Below are positions 27,787-37,798 of a stretch of 64,000 nucleotides of DNA, piece after piece (within the stretch, counting starts at the first letter, position 1; every line of letters begins with the position of its first letter). Below the pieces are notes generated by a model, which had not been told where the DNA came from, ran no database searches, and worked only from the letters and a program-made list of their open reading frames with translations. The position numbers were made by a program, and so were the translations under genes. This stretch comes from Marinomonas ushuaiensis DSM 15871 (lineage in GTDB: Bacteria; Pseudomonadota; Gammaproteobacteria; Pseudomonadales; Marinomonadaceae), in assembly GCF_000521805.1 (NCBI RefSeq), contig NZ_JAMB01000001.1, positions 62,001 through 126,000 on the forward strand. The letters are read 5' to 3'.

Positions 27787-28770
27787 TCAAACTGCATCTT
27801 TAGATACACCATTTTGCACTCTTAATATATCAGCCATGATAGCGAGTGCAATTTCGGCGGGCGCTTTACTGCCAAGGTTTAACCCTATCGGCATAACAAT
27901 TCTATTTATTTCTTCATCATTCAAACCACCGATGCGTTTTAATCGCTCGGCTCGTTTATGGGACGTACGAACAGAACCCATCACACCTAAATAAAAAGCC
28001 GATGTTTTCACGGCATCAATCATCGAGACATCATCGATTCTCGGATCATGAGTCAAAGCAACAATGGCCGTGTTGAAATGAATGTGGTTAGTGTCGGAAA
28101 TATAACTGGCGGGGAAAACAGATTCGAGCTGTACAAGAGGCACATTCCAGCCCAAGAACGCGTTTTCTCGGTGATCACAAACGACGACCTGAAAGCCCAT
28201 CATTTGTGCATATTGAGCACAAAATGGCGTAACGGAAGAGTTGCCGACGATAATGAGCCTTGCGGTAGGACCAACACGAATACGAATACAATTCATTGAT
28301 TCATCTAGTTCAACAGCTAAACCCTTTCCATTATCTTTCATAAAACGACGAGTCTGGGAGTCCAAGTCGATTATTCTAATATTCGGAGTTTGCCCCATTA
28401 AAATAGTCAGTAATTGCTCAATGTATTGAATGTTGTCTTCATTTGAAGGCAAATATTCCACCAATACATTAAGCTGGCCACCGCAAGGCAAGATCACTTG
28501 TGATCTTTCATTATCATCCGCCATGCCATAGTGAATCTGTTGTATAGATTCACTAAACTCACCTTTCTGTAATCGATCAAGAAAGTCTTCTTCTACACAA
28601 CCACCGGACAGTGATCCTATATGAAGACCTGAATCACAAGTCGCCATCATAGCGCCAGGTGCTCGAGGAGAAGACCCGAAAGTGCTTAGTACGGTACATA
28701 ACCATACAGAGCGACCTTCTTGCTGCCACTTCAACGCTTGTTCAACCACTTGTAAATCAAGGTGCAGCAC
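27787..28770 (-). CDS. XdhC/CoxI-family molybdenum-enzyme maturation factor
   Basis: 327 residues. N-terminal CoxI/XdhC domain with LSTFGSSPRAPGAMM and LSGGCVEEDF; C-terminal Rossmann-like domain with LIIVGNSSVTPFCAQYA, ALTHDPRIDD and FYLGVMGSVRTSHKRAERL. Family members bind, sulfurate and insert the molybdenum cofactor into xanthine-dehydrogenase-type enzymes; here the client is most probably NicAB. GTG start at 28770 with a perfect AGGAGG seven bases upstream. It lies 130 bases behind nicF and may be in the same operon. Confidence 0.85.
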   Translation of the reverse strand: MLHLDLQVVEQALKWQQEGRSVWLCTVLSTFGSSPRAPGAMMATCDSGLHIGSLSGGCVEEDFLDRLQKGEFSESIQQIHYGMADDNERSQVILPCGGQLNVLVEYLPSNEDNIQYIEQLLTILMGQTPNIRIIDLDSQTRRFMKDNGKGLAVELDESMNCIRIRVGPTARLIIVGNSSVTPFCAQYAQMMGFQVVVCDHRENAFLGWNVPLVQLESVFPASYISDTNHIHFNTAIVALTHDPRIDDVSMIDAVKTSAFYLGVMGSVRTSHKRAERLKRIGGLNDEEINRIVMPIGLNLGSKAPAEIALAIMADILRVQNGVSKDAV

Positions 28771-28900
28771 TAAAAGCCTCCTAAGTACTTAAAGACCTTA
28801 AGGACTTTAGCAAGCTTTATCACTGCGTAACAATACACAAAATACAAACCATCTAAATACACCTTTATACACATGGCCTGTGACCTTGGTAGCTGTTCAA

Positions 28901-29530
28901 TTACGTGAGAGAAGTAAAATAATCAATAACCTCATCACGCATCACGACATCACCATATTTGCTATCAATATCAAAAAGATTCGCTTCATGGGGGTCAGGA
29001 TGTCGGTCTCCAACACAGTCACGGGCGACTATGGTGCGAAAACCGTGTTGCATGGCGTCCACGGCTGACGCTCGGATACAACCACTGGTCGAACAGCCGA
29101 TTAAAATAACCGTATCCACACCCATTGCTGTAAGCGTCGCCGCTAGGCTTGTACCAAAAAATGCACTTGCGTATTGCTTGGTTAATACCAACTCGCTTTC
29201 GTGAGGTGCCACTTCTGGGCAAAACTCAGCAAAGGGATTACCCGCCACCATCGCCTTCATGACCGGTGCTTTTTTCAACCAAACACCACCATCAATAAAG
29301 CTTGGATGGTAAAGAATGTTGGTATGAATAACCGGCACATTACACTGTCTCGCTTTTTCCAAAAGCTGAGGTGACGCTTTCACAGCGGACACCACACCTT
29401 CAGCATACAATGGTGATGATGTATCTGTGTAGCCTTTCATAAAATCAATAGAAATTACGACCGGCTTTTTACCAAATCCAATGCGTGAATCCCACACACC
29501 TTCATAATTATTTTGTAAATTATCACTCAT
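28901..29530 (-). CDS. nicF: Maleamate amidohydrolase
   Basis: 209 residues, cysteine hydrolase of the isochorismatase fold. The triad is visible as Asp29 (VISIDFMKGY), Lys118 (LVLTKQYASAFFGT) and Cys151 (GCSTSGCIRASAVDA). NicF turns maleamate into maleate and ammonia, the fifth step of nicotinate breakdown. The assignment relies on position inside the nicCDEF operon; the fold alone would allow other amidases. Confidence 0.9.
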   Translation of the reverse strand: MSDNLQNNYEGVWDSRIGFGKKPVVISIDFMKGYTDTSSPLYAEGVVSAVKASPQLLEKARQCNVPVIHTNILYHPSFIDGGVWLKKAPVMKAMVAGNPFAEFCPEVAPHESELVLTKQYASAFFGTSLAATLTAMGVDTVILIGCSTSGCIRASAVDAMQHGFRTIVARDCVGDRHPDPHEANLFDIDSKYGDVVMRDEVIDYFTSLT

Positions 29531-29559
29531 CTAATGAATCCTTGTATTAACACCTGCCG

Positions 29560-30315
29560 TTAATAAGCACCAGACAACAAGGCACCAGCACCCGGAACAA
29601 CCGTTTCTAAATTAAGCGATTTCAGCATAGCGTAAGTCGTTGCTACCGCAGCAGTAACCACTGGCTTGCCTGTTAATGCTTCTACTTTAGCGATCGCCCC
29701 TAAAGATGGCATTTGCACACACGCAGACAACACGATCACATCTACGTCGCTGTAATCTAATTTGGCCACGATGTCTGGTAATTTATTAAAATCGTGACGG
29801 CCTACATCTAAGTTATCGGCTATCTCAAGTGCGATGTGATCAGAGACTTCAAAACCTTCCTCAGAAATATAATCCACAACCAACTGAGTTAGCGGTTTCA
29901 TATAAGGCGCGACTAAAGCAATTCGTTTCGCTTTCATTATATGCAAAGCATCAACCAAAGCGCCGGCACTGGTAATAACAGGGGCATTACCACCGTTTTC
30001 TTTAGTATGAGATGTTAAACGTTTTTCTGATACACGATGATAGCCAATTCCCATCGCCATAATGGCGACTAAACAAGCGTAACCGAGTACATCAACACGA
30101 GCATCACTTAACTCTACTGCGCAACGGTCTGATTCAGCATCCATTGCAGCGAGCTCTTCCTTAACCACTTTTTTCATTCGCATACGGCTAGAATGAAACG
30201 TAAAACGATCTTCTGGAAAAATAGCTTGTCTGGCCATCAACATAGCCGGTATTTCTGTTTCCATTGTGGTATTTGAACTAGGAACGATTTGTCCAATACG
30301 ATATAAATTCGTCAT
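29560..30315 (-). CDS. nicE: Maleate cis-trans isomerase
   Basis: 251 residues of the Asp/Glu racemase superfamily. VPSSNTTMETEIP near the N-terminus and two active-site cysteines, Cys81 (GYACLVAIMAMG) and Cys199 (VLSACVQMPSL), are those of maleate isomerases. It converts maleate to fumarate, which enters the TCA cycle. It lies 15 bases after nicD and 29 before nicF. Confidence 0.93.
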   Translation of the reverse strand: MTNLYRIGQIVPSSNTTMETEIPAMLMARQAIFPEDRFTFHSSRMRMKKVVKEELAAMDAESDRCAVELSDARVDVLGYACLVAIMAMGIGYHRVSEKRLTSHTKENGGNAPVITSAGALVDALHIMKAKRIALVAPYMKPLTQLVVDYISEEGFEVSDHIALEIADNLDVGRHDFNKLPDIVAKLDYSDVDVIVLSACVQMPSLGAIAKVEALTGKPVVTAAVATTYAMLKSLNLETVVPGAGALLSGAY

Positions 30316-30330
30316 AATGACCTCAGGGAA

Positions 30331-31137
30331 TTAAATAATGTTAGATTCAGTTAACGCAGCAAAGAAACCATCAAAGTCATCCCACGGAATCATATGACCT
30401 GCGTCCATTACGTGATGAATAGATAACTCAGGTATTAAGCTGGCTATTTCTTCTTCATCTTCAGACTGAATAACGCCTCCTTTCCCAGCCACCATCAGTA
30501 CAACAGGCACTGAAATCCCCGGTAAATCTTTATGGAAATCATCATCATGAAAATCGTTGAAGGCTTTCACTATCGCGGGCGAATAGCAGGTATGCAACCA
30601 TTCAGCACGAAGCTGACGCTGCTCTTCTGTCCAAGTAGGACAAAAAGACAGCATGTCTTCTGCGCTCATACCTTCCTGAGATTGTTTAATTGAATCCACA
30701 TACCATGGAAGTTTACTTGGATAGGCTCTGCGACTAGGACCCGATACTGGCGGATCAACCAAAACAGCATTACTCACACCCGTTAATCCACGTGCTAATG
30801 CACGCGTAATAAAGCGCGCCCCCATAGAATGACCTAATACAACAAAGTCTTTAAAATCCAAGGCTTTTGCGAATTCAACAATGTCATCGGCACACGTGTC
30901 TGCGTCATAAAGTAGCTCTGGACCAGTAGAGGACAAACCTCTGCCTCGCGCATCCAACACATAAGTATCAAAGTGTTCTGCTAAACCCTCTGCCACGAAT
31001 CCCCAAGTAATCGCAGGACTAGTAATACCAGGAATAAGTAACAACACAGGTTGAGCCGTGTCTTTCTTACCATACCTCAAATAATGCTGGCGGATGCCAT
31101 TGGCGTTAACATGGGCTCCGTATCGGTAATAGCTCAT
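30331..31137 (-). CDS. nicD: N-formylmaleamate deformylase
   Basis: 268 residues, alpha/beta-hydrolase. Nucleophile elbow GHSMGARF (Ser104), Asp129 in VLVDPPVSG and His249 in MDAGHMIP give a triad offset by only three or four positions from that of the Pseudomonas putida NicD. It hydrolyses N-formylmaleamate, the NicX product, to maleamate and formate. Eight bases after nicC. Confidence 0.92.
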   Translation of the reverse strand: MSYYRYGAHVNANGIRQHYLRYGKKDTAQPVLLLIPGITSPAITWGFVAEGLAEHFDTYVLDARGRGLSSTGPELLYDADTCADDIVEFAKALDFKDFVVLGHSMGARFITRALARGLTGVSNAVLVDPPVSGPSRRAYPSKLPWYVDSIKQSQEGMSAEDMLSFCPTWTEEQRQLRAEWLHTCYSPAIVKAFNDFHDDDFHKDLPGISVPVVLMVAGKGGVIQSEDEEEIASLIPELSIHHVMDAGHMIPWDDFDGFFAALTESNII

Positions 31138-31145
31138 ATAATCTC

Positions 31146-32300
<1,155 letters not shown>

Positions 32301-32325
32301 TCAAAATTAAAATACAAAAGACATT

Positions 32326-32343
32326 TATAATGTATACACTATA
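32326..32343. promoter_or_regulatory. NicR-type operator 1 (nicC side)
   Basis: TATAATGTATACACTATA, a near-perfect palindrome (16 of 18 positions self-complementary), 35 bases before the nicC start. Three related palindromes occur at 32444, 39696 and 39760, all next to nic promoters. Assignment to NicR is inferred from this distribution. Confidence 0.7.
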
Positions 32344-32443
32344 ATTTTTTACATTAAAAGCCAAACTTATGTTTTTAAAACTACAAAATACTGCTATAAA
32401 TTAGCCATAACGTTAAATGATAGTGTTTTCAAACAAACCAATT

Positions 32444-32461
32444 AATAACGTATGCACTATA
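32444..32461. promoter_or_regulatory. NicR-type operator 2 (nicX side)
   Basis: AATAACGTATGCACTATA aligns with the palindrome at 32326 at 14 of 18 positions and lies 64 bases ahead of the nicX start codon. Confidence 0.6.
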
Positions 32462-32525
32462 TAAAAGCACAATAATCAAGCTTGCCCATCTATAGGGCTT
32501 ACTCGTCAATCAAAGGAGAATCAAA

Positions 32526-33578
32526 GTGCCTGTTAGCGATAATCAATTAGTAGAAATGTTCGAACACGTCCTAACCCTCTCTAAGGTAACGTCATCAGAA
32601 AGTGTGGCTATTCTTAAAAGTCACTACTCAAACCCTAGAATTGTCGATGCGGCTTTTAATGCTGCTCAACGCTTAGGCGCTAAAGTATATGGTGTAGAAC
32701 TTCCCGCTCTTAACCCACCTAAAGCCATGGGTAACGACATGACAGCGTATTGCGGCGACACGCCTTTAACAGGAAATAAAGCCGCACAAACCGCCCTAGA
32801 AGCCGCCGATTTAATTGTTGATACAATGATGCTTCTGCATTCACCAGAACAAGAGCAAATCCTTAAAACAGGAACTCGAATTCTATTAGCCGTCGAACCT
32901 CCTGAAGTATTGGCTAGAATTCTGCCAACCTTAGAAGACAAACGCCGTGTCGTCGCCGCTGAAAAAGTATTGAAAACAGCCAAGAAGATGAGAGTCACCT
33001 CGGCCGCAGGCAGTGACTTCACAATGGCATTGGGCGACTATCCTACCGTCACAGAATACGGCTTTGCCGACGAACCGGGACGCTGGGATCACTGGCCAAG
33101 CGGTTTCTTATTCAGCTGGCCAAATGAAGAAAGTGCGAACGGTAAACTGGTTATTGATATTGGTGACATTTTGCTTCCATTCAAAACCTATTGCCGCGAG
33201 TCGATAACGCTAACCATCAAAGACGGCTTTATTACTGACATTACCGGTGGCTTTGAAGCAGAATACCTCCGTGATTACATGGCTTACTTTAATGACCCTG
33301 AAGTCTACGGCATCTCTCATGTAGGCTGGGGTTTACAACCAAGAGCGCAATGGACGGCGATGGGACTGCATGATAAAAACGATGGTATGTGTATGGATGC
33401 CAGAGCATTTAATGGTAACTTCCTCTTCTCTACAGGGCCAAATACGGAAGTCGGTGGCACGCGTAAAACACCGTGCCACATGGACATCCCTTTAAGGAAT
33501 TGCACCATCACGCTGGATGATGAGATTGTCGTCGTTAACGCCGGAGAAGTTGTTTTCCCTAACACTCCTAGCGAATAG
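32526..33578 (+). CDS. nicX: 2,5-dihydroxypyridine 5,6-dioxygenase
   Basis: 350 residues, exactly the length of the P. putida enzyme. The Fe(II) ligands known from that enzyme occur at the same numbers: His265 (GISHVGWG) and His318/Asp320 (PCHMDIP). NicX opens the ring of 2,5-dihydroxypyridine with O2 to N-formylmaleamate. GTG start with AAGGAG upstream. Transcribed away from nicCDEF, ending at a bidirectional terminator. Confidence 0.95.
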   Translation: MPVSDNQLVEMFEHVLTLSKVTSSESVAILKSHYSNPRIVDAAFNAAQRLGAKVYGVELPALNPPKAMGNDMTAYCGDTPLTGNKAAQTALEAADLIVDTMMLLHSPEQEQILKTGTRILLAVEPPEVLARILPTLEDKRRVVAAEKVLKTAKKMRVTSAAGSDFTMALGDYPTVTEYGFADEPGRWDHWPSGFLFSWPNEESANGKLVIDIGDILLPFKTYCRESITLTIKDGFITDITGGFEAEYLRDYMAYFNDPEVYGISHVGWGLQPRAQWTAMGLHDKNDGMCMDARAFNGNFLFSTGPNTEVGGTRKTPCHMDIPLRNCTITLDDEIVVVNAGEVVFPNTPSE

Positions 33579-33596
33579 AAAACCAACTCAATCAAA

Positions 33597-33630
33597 AAAC
33601 CTAAGTAGCGAAACAAGATACTTAGGTTTT
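33597..33630. terminator. Bidirectional terminator after nicX
   Basis: A perfect ten-base stem AACCTAAGTA / TACTTAGGTT with A and T runs on the outer sides, between convergent nicX (+) and the MocA-like gene (-). Confidence 0.85.
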
Positions 33631-33659
33631 TTTATGCACCACTTTTATACATTAACTTT

Positions 33660-34265
33660 TTATACTGAAGACTCCCACCATGCCTTCGCTTCTAATGGCG
33701 TATCAATATCAAGTACAACGCCGGGGTCATCGACCTCTACAAACTCAGTTTTCGATTTAAACTGCTTCAATATTTGTTTACCGCCATCATCACCTGATAA
33801 TGAAAGAAATTTCGACCAAAACGCTCGACCAATCCAAACAGGATGACCCGCAACACCGTTATAAGTCGGCCGTATAATATGAGAAGCGGTCGCTTTTGCT
33901 TTTAACGCAGTCATTGTCGACACTTGAATAGCGGGCATATCGGCTAGATAAATAGCTATCGCAGGCGCATCGTAATAATGAGGCTCACGAGTCACATACC
34001 CAAATAAATCATTTAAGCTCGAGCCTAGCCCAGAAATTGCATTGTCAGCGACAAGAATAGAAACAGGAGATGAAAGGTCAGGTGTTATGCTCGTGTCAGA
34101 AGTCACAACCAAAATATCAGCAATGGCGTGAGCGTTAACAAGTTGATCCAAGGTAAATTGGATCATCGTTCGTCCGTCAGGTAAGCGATGGGAGCGCTTA
34201 TCTGATCCAAAGCGACGCGATGAACCAGCAGCCATCACAGCCACTGGCAATCGATCAGCCAACAT
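33660..34265 (-). CDS. MocA/MobA-like molybdopterin nucleotidyltransferase
   Basis: 201 residues. The NTP-binding loop AVMAAGSSRRFGSDKR sits at the N-terminus, and IYLADMPAI and a late GVAGHPVWIG segment are as in MocA. Such enzymes add CMP (MocA) or GMP (MobA) to molybdopterin; xanthine-dehydrogenase-type enzymes such as NicB usually carry the CMP form. Located at the end of the liv-like operon, 20 bases after livF, and probably dedicated to NicAB cofactor making, together with the XdhC-like protein. Confidence 0.8.
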   Translation of the reverse strand: MLADRLPVAVMAAGSSRRFGSDKRSHRLPDGRTMIQFTLDQLVNAHAIADILVVTSDTSITPDLSSPVSILVADNAISGLGSSLNDLFGYVTREPHYYDAPAIAIYLADMPAIQVSTMTALKAKATASHIIRPTYNGVAGHPVWIGRAFWSKFLSLSGDDGGKQILKQFKSKTEFVEVDDPGVVLDIDTPLEAKAWWESSV

Positions 34266-34285
34266 AAGATTCGAACATCATATGA

Positions 34286-34999
34286 TTAAACAGAAAGATA
34301 ATTCCTACGCACATCTTCATTGGCGTCCAACTCTTCCATCGTTCCTTCAAAGCGTACATGTCCATTTTCTAATACATAAGCACGGTCACAAACTAAGTCT
34401 GCAAACTGTAGGTTTTGCTCAGAGAGTAAAATGGTTAGGCCCTGTTTTTTAAGAGCCATGATCATATTGGCCATTTGCTCAACGATAACTGGCGCAACCC
34501 CTTCCGAAGGTTCATCCAGTAGTACCAAGTAAGGATTCCCCATCAGAGTACGAGATACGGTTAACATCTGTTGCTCACCACCACTCATATTACCGCCCGG
34601 TCGATGCGGCATTTCACCTAAATTAGGAAACAACTCAAATAACTTCTCTGCCGTCCAATAAGGTGCACCCTCTCGTTCCGCTTGTGAACCTACTTCTAAA
34701 TTTTCTAACACGGTAAGATCGGTAAATACGCGTCGATCTTCTGGTACAAACCCCATCCCCATTTTAGAGATAACGTGAGGAGGACTTTTAGCAATGGCGT
34801 TCCCCATAAAGCTCACTTCACCTTGTGTACGAGACAACATGCCCATAATGGCTTTCATTGTGGTGGATTTACCCGCCCCATTTCGTCCCATTAAAGCAAC
34901 CACTTCACCTTTTCGAACCTTTAGATCAACATCAAATAAAATATGAGCGCGACCATAAAAGGCATTCAACCCATTAACTTCTAGAATTGTTTCTTGCAT
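34286..34999 (-). CDS. livF: Branched-chain-type ABC transporter ATPase (LivF)
   Basis: 237 residues. Walker A GRNGAGKST, Q-loop with MGMGFVPEDRRVFTDLTV (the PEdR form typical of LivF), signature MSGGEQQMLTVSR, Walker B LVLLDEPSEGVAP and switch His replaced by Gln (LSEQNLQFA), which is usual in LivF. Second ATPase of the HAAT-family importer that lies inside the nicotinate cluster. Confidence 0.92.
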   Translation of the reverse strand: MQETILEVNGLNAFYGRAHILFDVDLKVRKGEVVALMGRNGAGKSTTMKAIMGMLSRTQGEVSFMGNAIAKSPPHVISKMGMGFVPEDRRVFTDLTVLENLEVGSQAEREGAPYWTAEKLFELFPNLGEMPHRPGGNMSGGEQQMLTVSRTLMGNPYLVLLDEPSEGVAPVIVEQMANMIMALKKQGLTILLSEQNLQFADLVCDRAYVLENGHVRFEGTMEELDANEDVRRNYLSV

Positions 35000-35011
35000 A
35001 ACATCACCTTT

Positions 35012-35770
35012 TTAAGCCGCTTCGAATGATTTGCCACTGCCAAAATACACTTCCCGCACTTTGGGGTCGTTTCTAATGTCTTCTGCTCCACCATCGGCGA
35101 TTAACTCGCCTCGGGCGAATACAATCATGCGATCTGCGTGCTCAAACACGACGTCCATGCTGTGTTCGGTAAACAGCACAGAAAGGTTTCTGTCTATCAC
35201 CATTTTCTTCACTAGCATGACTAACTGGTTTCTTTCTTTTGGCGCCATGCCAGCCGTTGGCTCATCCATTAGTAATAATTTAGGGTCATGAGCCAGCGCC
35301 ATTGCGAGCTCCACCCTTTTAACATCACCATAGGCAAGCACACTACACGCTCTATCGGCTTGATCGGCCATACCGACTTGATCCAAAAGCACTAAGGCTT
35401 CTTCTTTGTAATAAGACGCCGCAGGCGTCCACAAACGGAATAATTTTTTATCGCGAGACAAAAGCACCATCTGTAGATTTTCGAGCACTGTTAAAGAGCC
35501 AAACGTGGCGGATATTTGAAAAGTACGACCCACACCCTCGTTCCATATTTGGCGAGGATGACGCCCTACTAGCTCAACACCTTCCAACTTAATCGAACCT
35601 GAGTCTGGCTTAAGCTGGCCATTTAGCATATTAAAACAAGTCGACTTACCTGCGCCATTTGGTCCTAATAATGCCAACAGTTGCCCGCGAGGCAGCTCAA
35701 AGGACACATTGTTAATCGCTTTCACGCCACCAAACGCTTTATTAATGTTATTTATGGTTAATAAGCTCAT
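35012..35770 (-). CDS. livG: Branched-chain-type ABC transporter ATPase (LivG)
   Basis: 252 residues. Walker A GPNGAGKST, NEGVGRTFQI (Q-loop), signature LAYGDVKRVELAMAL (a LivG-type variant of LSGGQ), Walker B LLLMDEPTAGMAP and His in LFTEHSMDVVF. The start overlaps the permease stop by four bases (ATGA). Confidence 0.92.
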   Translation of the reverse strand: MSLLTINNINKAFGGVKAINNVSFELPRGQLLALLGPNGAGKSTCFNMLNGQLKPDSGSIKLEGVELVGRHPRQIWNEGVGRTFQISATFGSLTVLENLQMVLLSRDKKLFRLWTPAASYYKEEALVLLDQVGMADQADRACSVLAYGDVKRVELAMALAHDPKLLLMDEPTAGMAPKERNQLVMLVKKMVIDRNLSVLFTEHSMDVVFEHADRMIVFARGELIADGGAEDIRNDPKVREVYFGSGKSFEAA

Positions 35771-37689
35771 TTGGACGCCTCCACTTTCTTAGTTTGCAAC
35801 GGTCTATGGTGCTTAATCCATTGCCAAAGGTGAGATAGCGTTCCCACAATACCGGCAGGGAATATCAATACGATCAATAAAATGATCATACCCAATACTG
35901 CTTTCCAGTAATCTGTTTCTCGAGCGACAGAGTCATGCAACCAAGTGAAAATACTAGCGCCAACAATAGGGCCAAATAAGGTCTGAACACCACCCAATAA
36001 CACCATGACTAGACCGTCGATAGATCGACCGACACCAATGGCTTCAGGTGAAATGCCCCCTTTTGAAAAAACGTATACCGCACCCGCAATACCGCCAAAT
36101 AGGCCTGCGACAACAAAGGCAACCCATTGGACACGTTTCACATCAACACCAATAGCATCAGCACGCAAAGAAGAGTCGCGAGCCGCTCGTATCGCAAGAC
36201 CAAATGGTGCGAATAAAATACGACGTAATATCAAAATACCCGCAAGCATAATGGATAAGGTTAGGTAATAAAGTGCTGTTGTAGATGAGAGCCAATCAGA
36301 TGGCCAAACACCAAAGATACCGTTACTACCGCCTGTTACATCGTCCCACTGATACACAATAGACCAAACTATTTGAGCAAAGGCGAAGGTCAACATAGCT
36401 AAATAAACACCGCTTAAACGCACAGAGAACCAACCAAAAACCAATGCACCTAGTACCGCCAATAAAGGCCCAGCAATCAGAGCTAGCTCCATCGGTAACT
36501 TCCAAGTCACAACTAATATAGCCGCACCATAAGCACCCAAGCCAAAGTAAGCCGCATGACCAAAGGAGTGCATTCCGCCTGGTCCCATTACAAAGTGCAA
36601 GCTTGCTGCGAACAACACCGCAATAAAGATTTCTACTAAGATGATTTGAGCATAAGGGAAGGTTTCTTCAAAAACAGGCACAAGCACTAAAGCCAGCACT
36701 AACGCAGCAGTACACCATTTAAAGATAGGTAAAGAAGGGCGCAATGGTGGCTCAGCAGAGTGATCATTACGCGCTGTCGCTTGTGGCTTACCTAATAAAC
36801 CCCAAGGACGGATAACTAAAATAATGGCCATGATTAAAAACTCGGCAACCAATGTCATTTTAGACATAGGAAAATCAATGCCAAAAATGTGTATGGTACC
36901 TAGAGCAATACATAACGCTTTAACTTCAGCAATCAGTAATGCCGCTAAGAAGGCTCCGGGAATAGACCCCATACCACCAACAACCACAACCACAAATGCG
37001 GTGCCAATAGATTCTAAATCTAACGCTAAATTAGCGGGAATTCTTGGCTCTTGTAGAGCACCACCCAAACCAGCGAGAAAACAACCTAAGGCAAATACAC
37101 TGGTAAACAACCAAGCTTGATTGACACCCAGTGTTGATACCATTTCACGATCTTGTGTCGCCGCACGAATCAATACACCCCAACGTGTTTTGTTCAACAA
37201 CAACCACAAAATACCTAATACAGCGGGTCCAATAACAATCATCACAAGATTATACTGAGGGAAATTTCTACCAAGTATCTCGATAGACCCTGTTAATCCT
37301 GGTGCGCGAGGTCCAAATAAATCTTCTGGCCCCCAAATAAAAAGCGCTAAATCTTGTAAAATCAGAACAAGGGAGAAAGTCGCCAATAACTGAAATAGTT
37401 CTGGAGCACGATACACTCGTCTCAATATAACGATTTCGATGAGAGCCCCTAATAAGGCCACCATCAAGGAGGACAAAATAATGGCCACCCAAAATCCACC
37501 AACGGACTCGCCCATGTGACTAACAAAGGTGTACGCAACATACACACCTAACATATAGAACGAACCATGAGCAAAGTTCATAATTCGCGTCACACCAAAA
37601 ATAAGTGACAAGCCAGATGCTACTAAAAACAGTGACGAAGCATCAACTAAGCCATTTAGTAACTGAACTAAAAGTCCCGATAAGGTCAT
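35767..37689 (-). CDS. Fused LivH-LivM branched-chain-type ABC permease
   Basis: 640 residues, both permeases of the HAAT family in one chain. Residues about 1-300 match LivH (ASGLSLIFGVTRIMNFAHG at the start; loop RAATQDREMVSTLGVN), and residues about 330-625 match LivM (SFGHAAYFGLGAYGAA; loop RAARDSSLRADAIGVDVKR), joined by a short hydrophilic linker near residues 300-325. Fusions like this are known in aromatic-compound and urea-type transporters. Substrate unknown; the location suggests nicotinate or a related pyridine acid. Confidence 0.88.
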   Translation of the reverse strand: MTLSGLLVQLLNGLVDASSLFLVASGLSLIFGVTRIMNFAHGSFYMLGVYVAYTFVSHMGESVGGFWVAIILSSLMVALLGALIEIVILRRVYRAPELFQLLATFSLVLILQDLALFIWGPEDLFGPRAPGLTGSIEILGRNFPQYNLVMIVIGPAVLGILWLLLNKTRWGVLIRAATQDREMVSTLGVNQAWLFTSVFALGCFLAGLGGALQEPRIPANLALDLESIGTAFVVVVVGGMGSIPGAFLAALLIAEVKALCIALGTIHIFGIDFPMSKMTLVAEFLIMAIILVIRPWGLLGKPQATARNDHSAEPPLRPSLPIFKWCTAALVLALVLVPVFEETFPYAQIILVEIFIAVLFAASLHFVMGPGGMHSFGHAAYFGLGAYGAAILVVTWKLPMELALIAGPLLAVLGALVFGWFSVRLSGVYLAMLTFAFAQIVWSIVYQWDDVTGGSNGIFGVWPSDWLSSTTALYYLTLSIMLAGILILRRILFAPFGLAIRAARDSSLRADAIGVDVKRVQWVAFVVAGLFGGIAGAVYVFSKGGISPEAIGVGRSIDGLVMVLLGGVQTLFGPIVGASIFTWLHDSVARETDYWKAVLGMIILLIVLIFPAGIVGTLSHLWQWIKHHRPLQTKKVEASK

Positions 37690-37748
37690 AAATATTTCCT
37701 TCTACTGTTTTCTTAATACATATTTCAGAAAACAACATCTAATAAGCT

Positions 37749-37780
37749 ACGAACAGCTATAAACTAAAATAGCTGTTCGT
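37749..37780 (-). other. Hairpin between binding-protein and permease genes
   Basis: A perfect 12-base stem ACGAACAGCTAT / ATAGCTGTTCGT with an eight-base loop and no T tract on the minus strand. Probably protects the 3' end of the upstream binding-protein mRNA; comparable to the hairpin after aapJ. Confidence 0.7.
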
Positions 37781-37798
37781 GACCGTATTTTTATCCGC

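Noticed and set aside
28785..28812. Possible terminator between nicF and xdhC-like gene (TAAAGACC / GGACTTTA)
   Set aside because: Short stem with a mismatch and no T run; the perfect ribosome site of the next gene suggests continued transcription.
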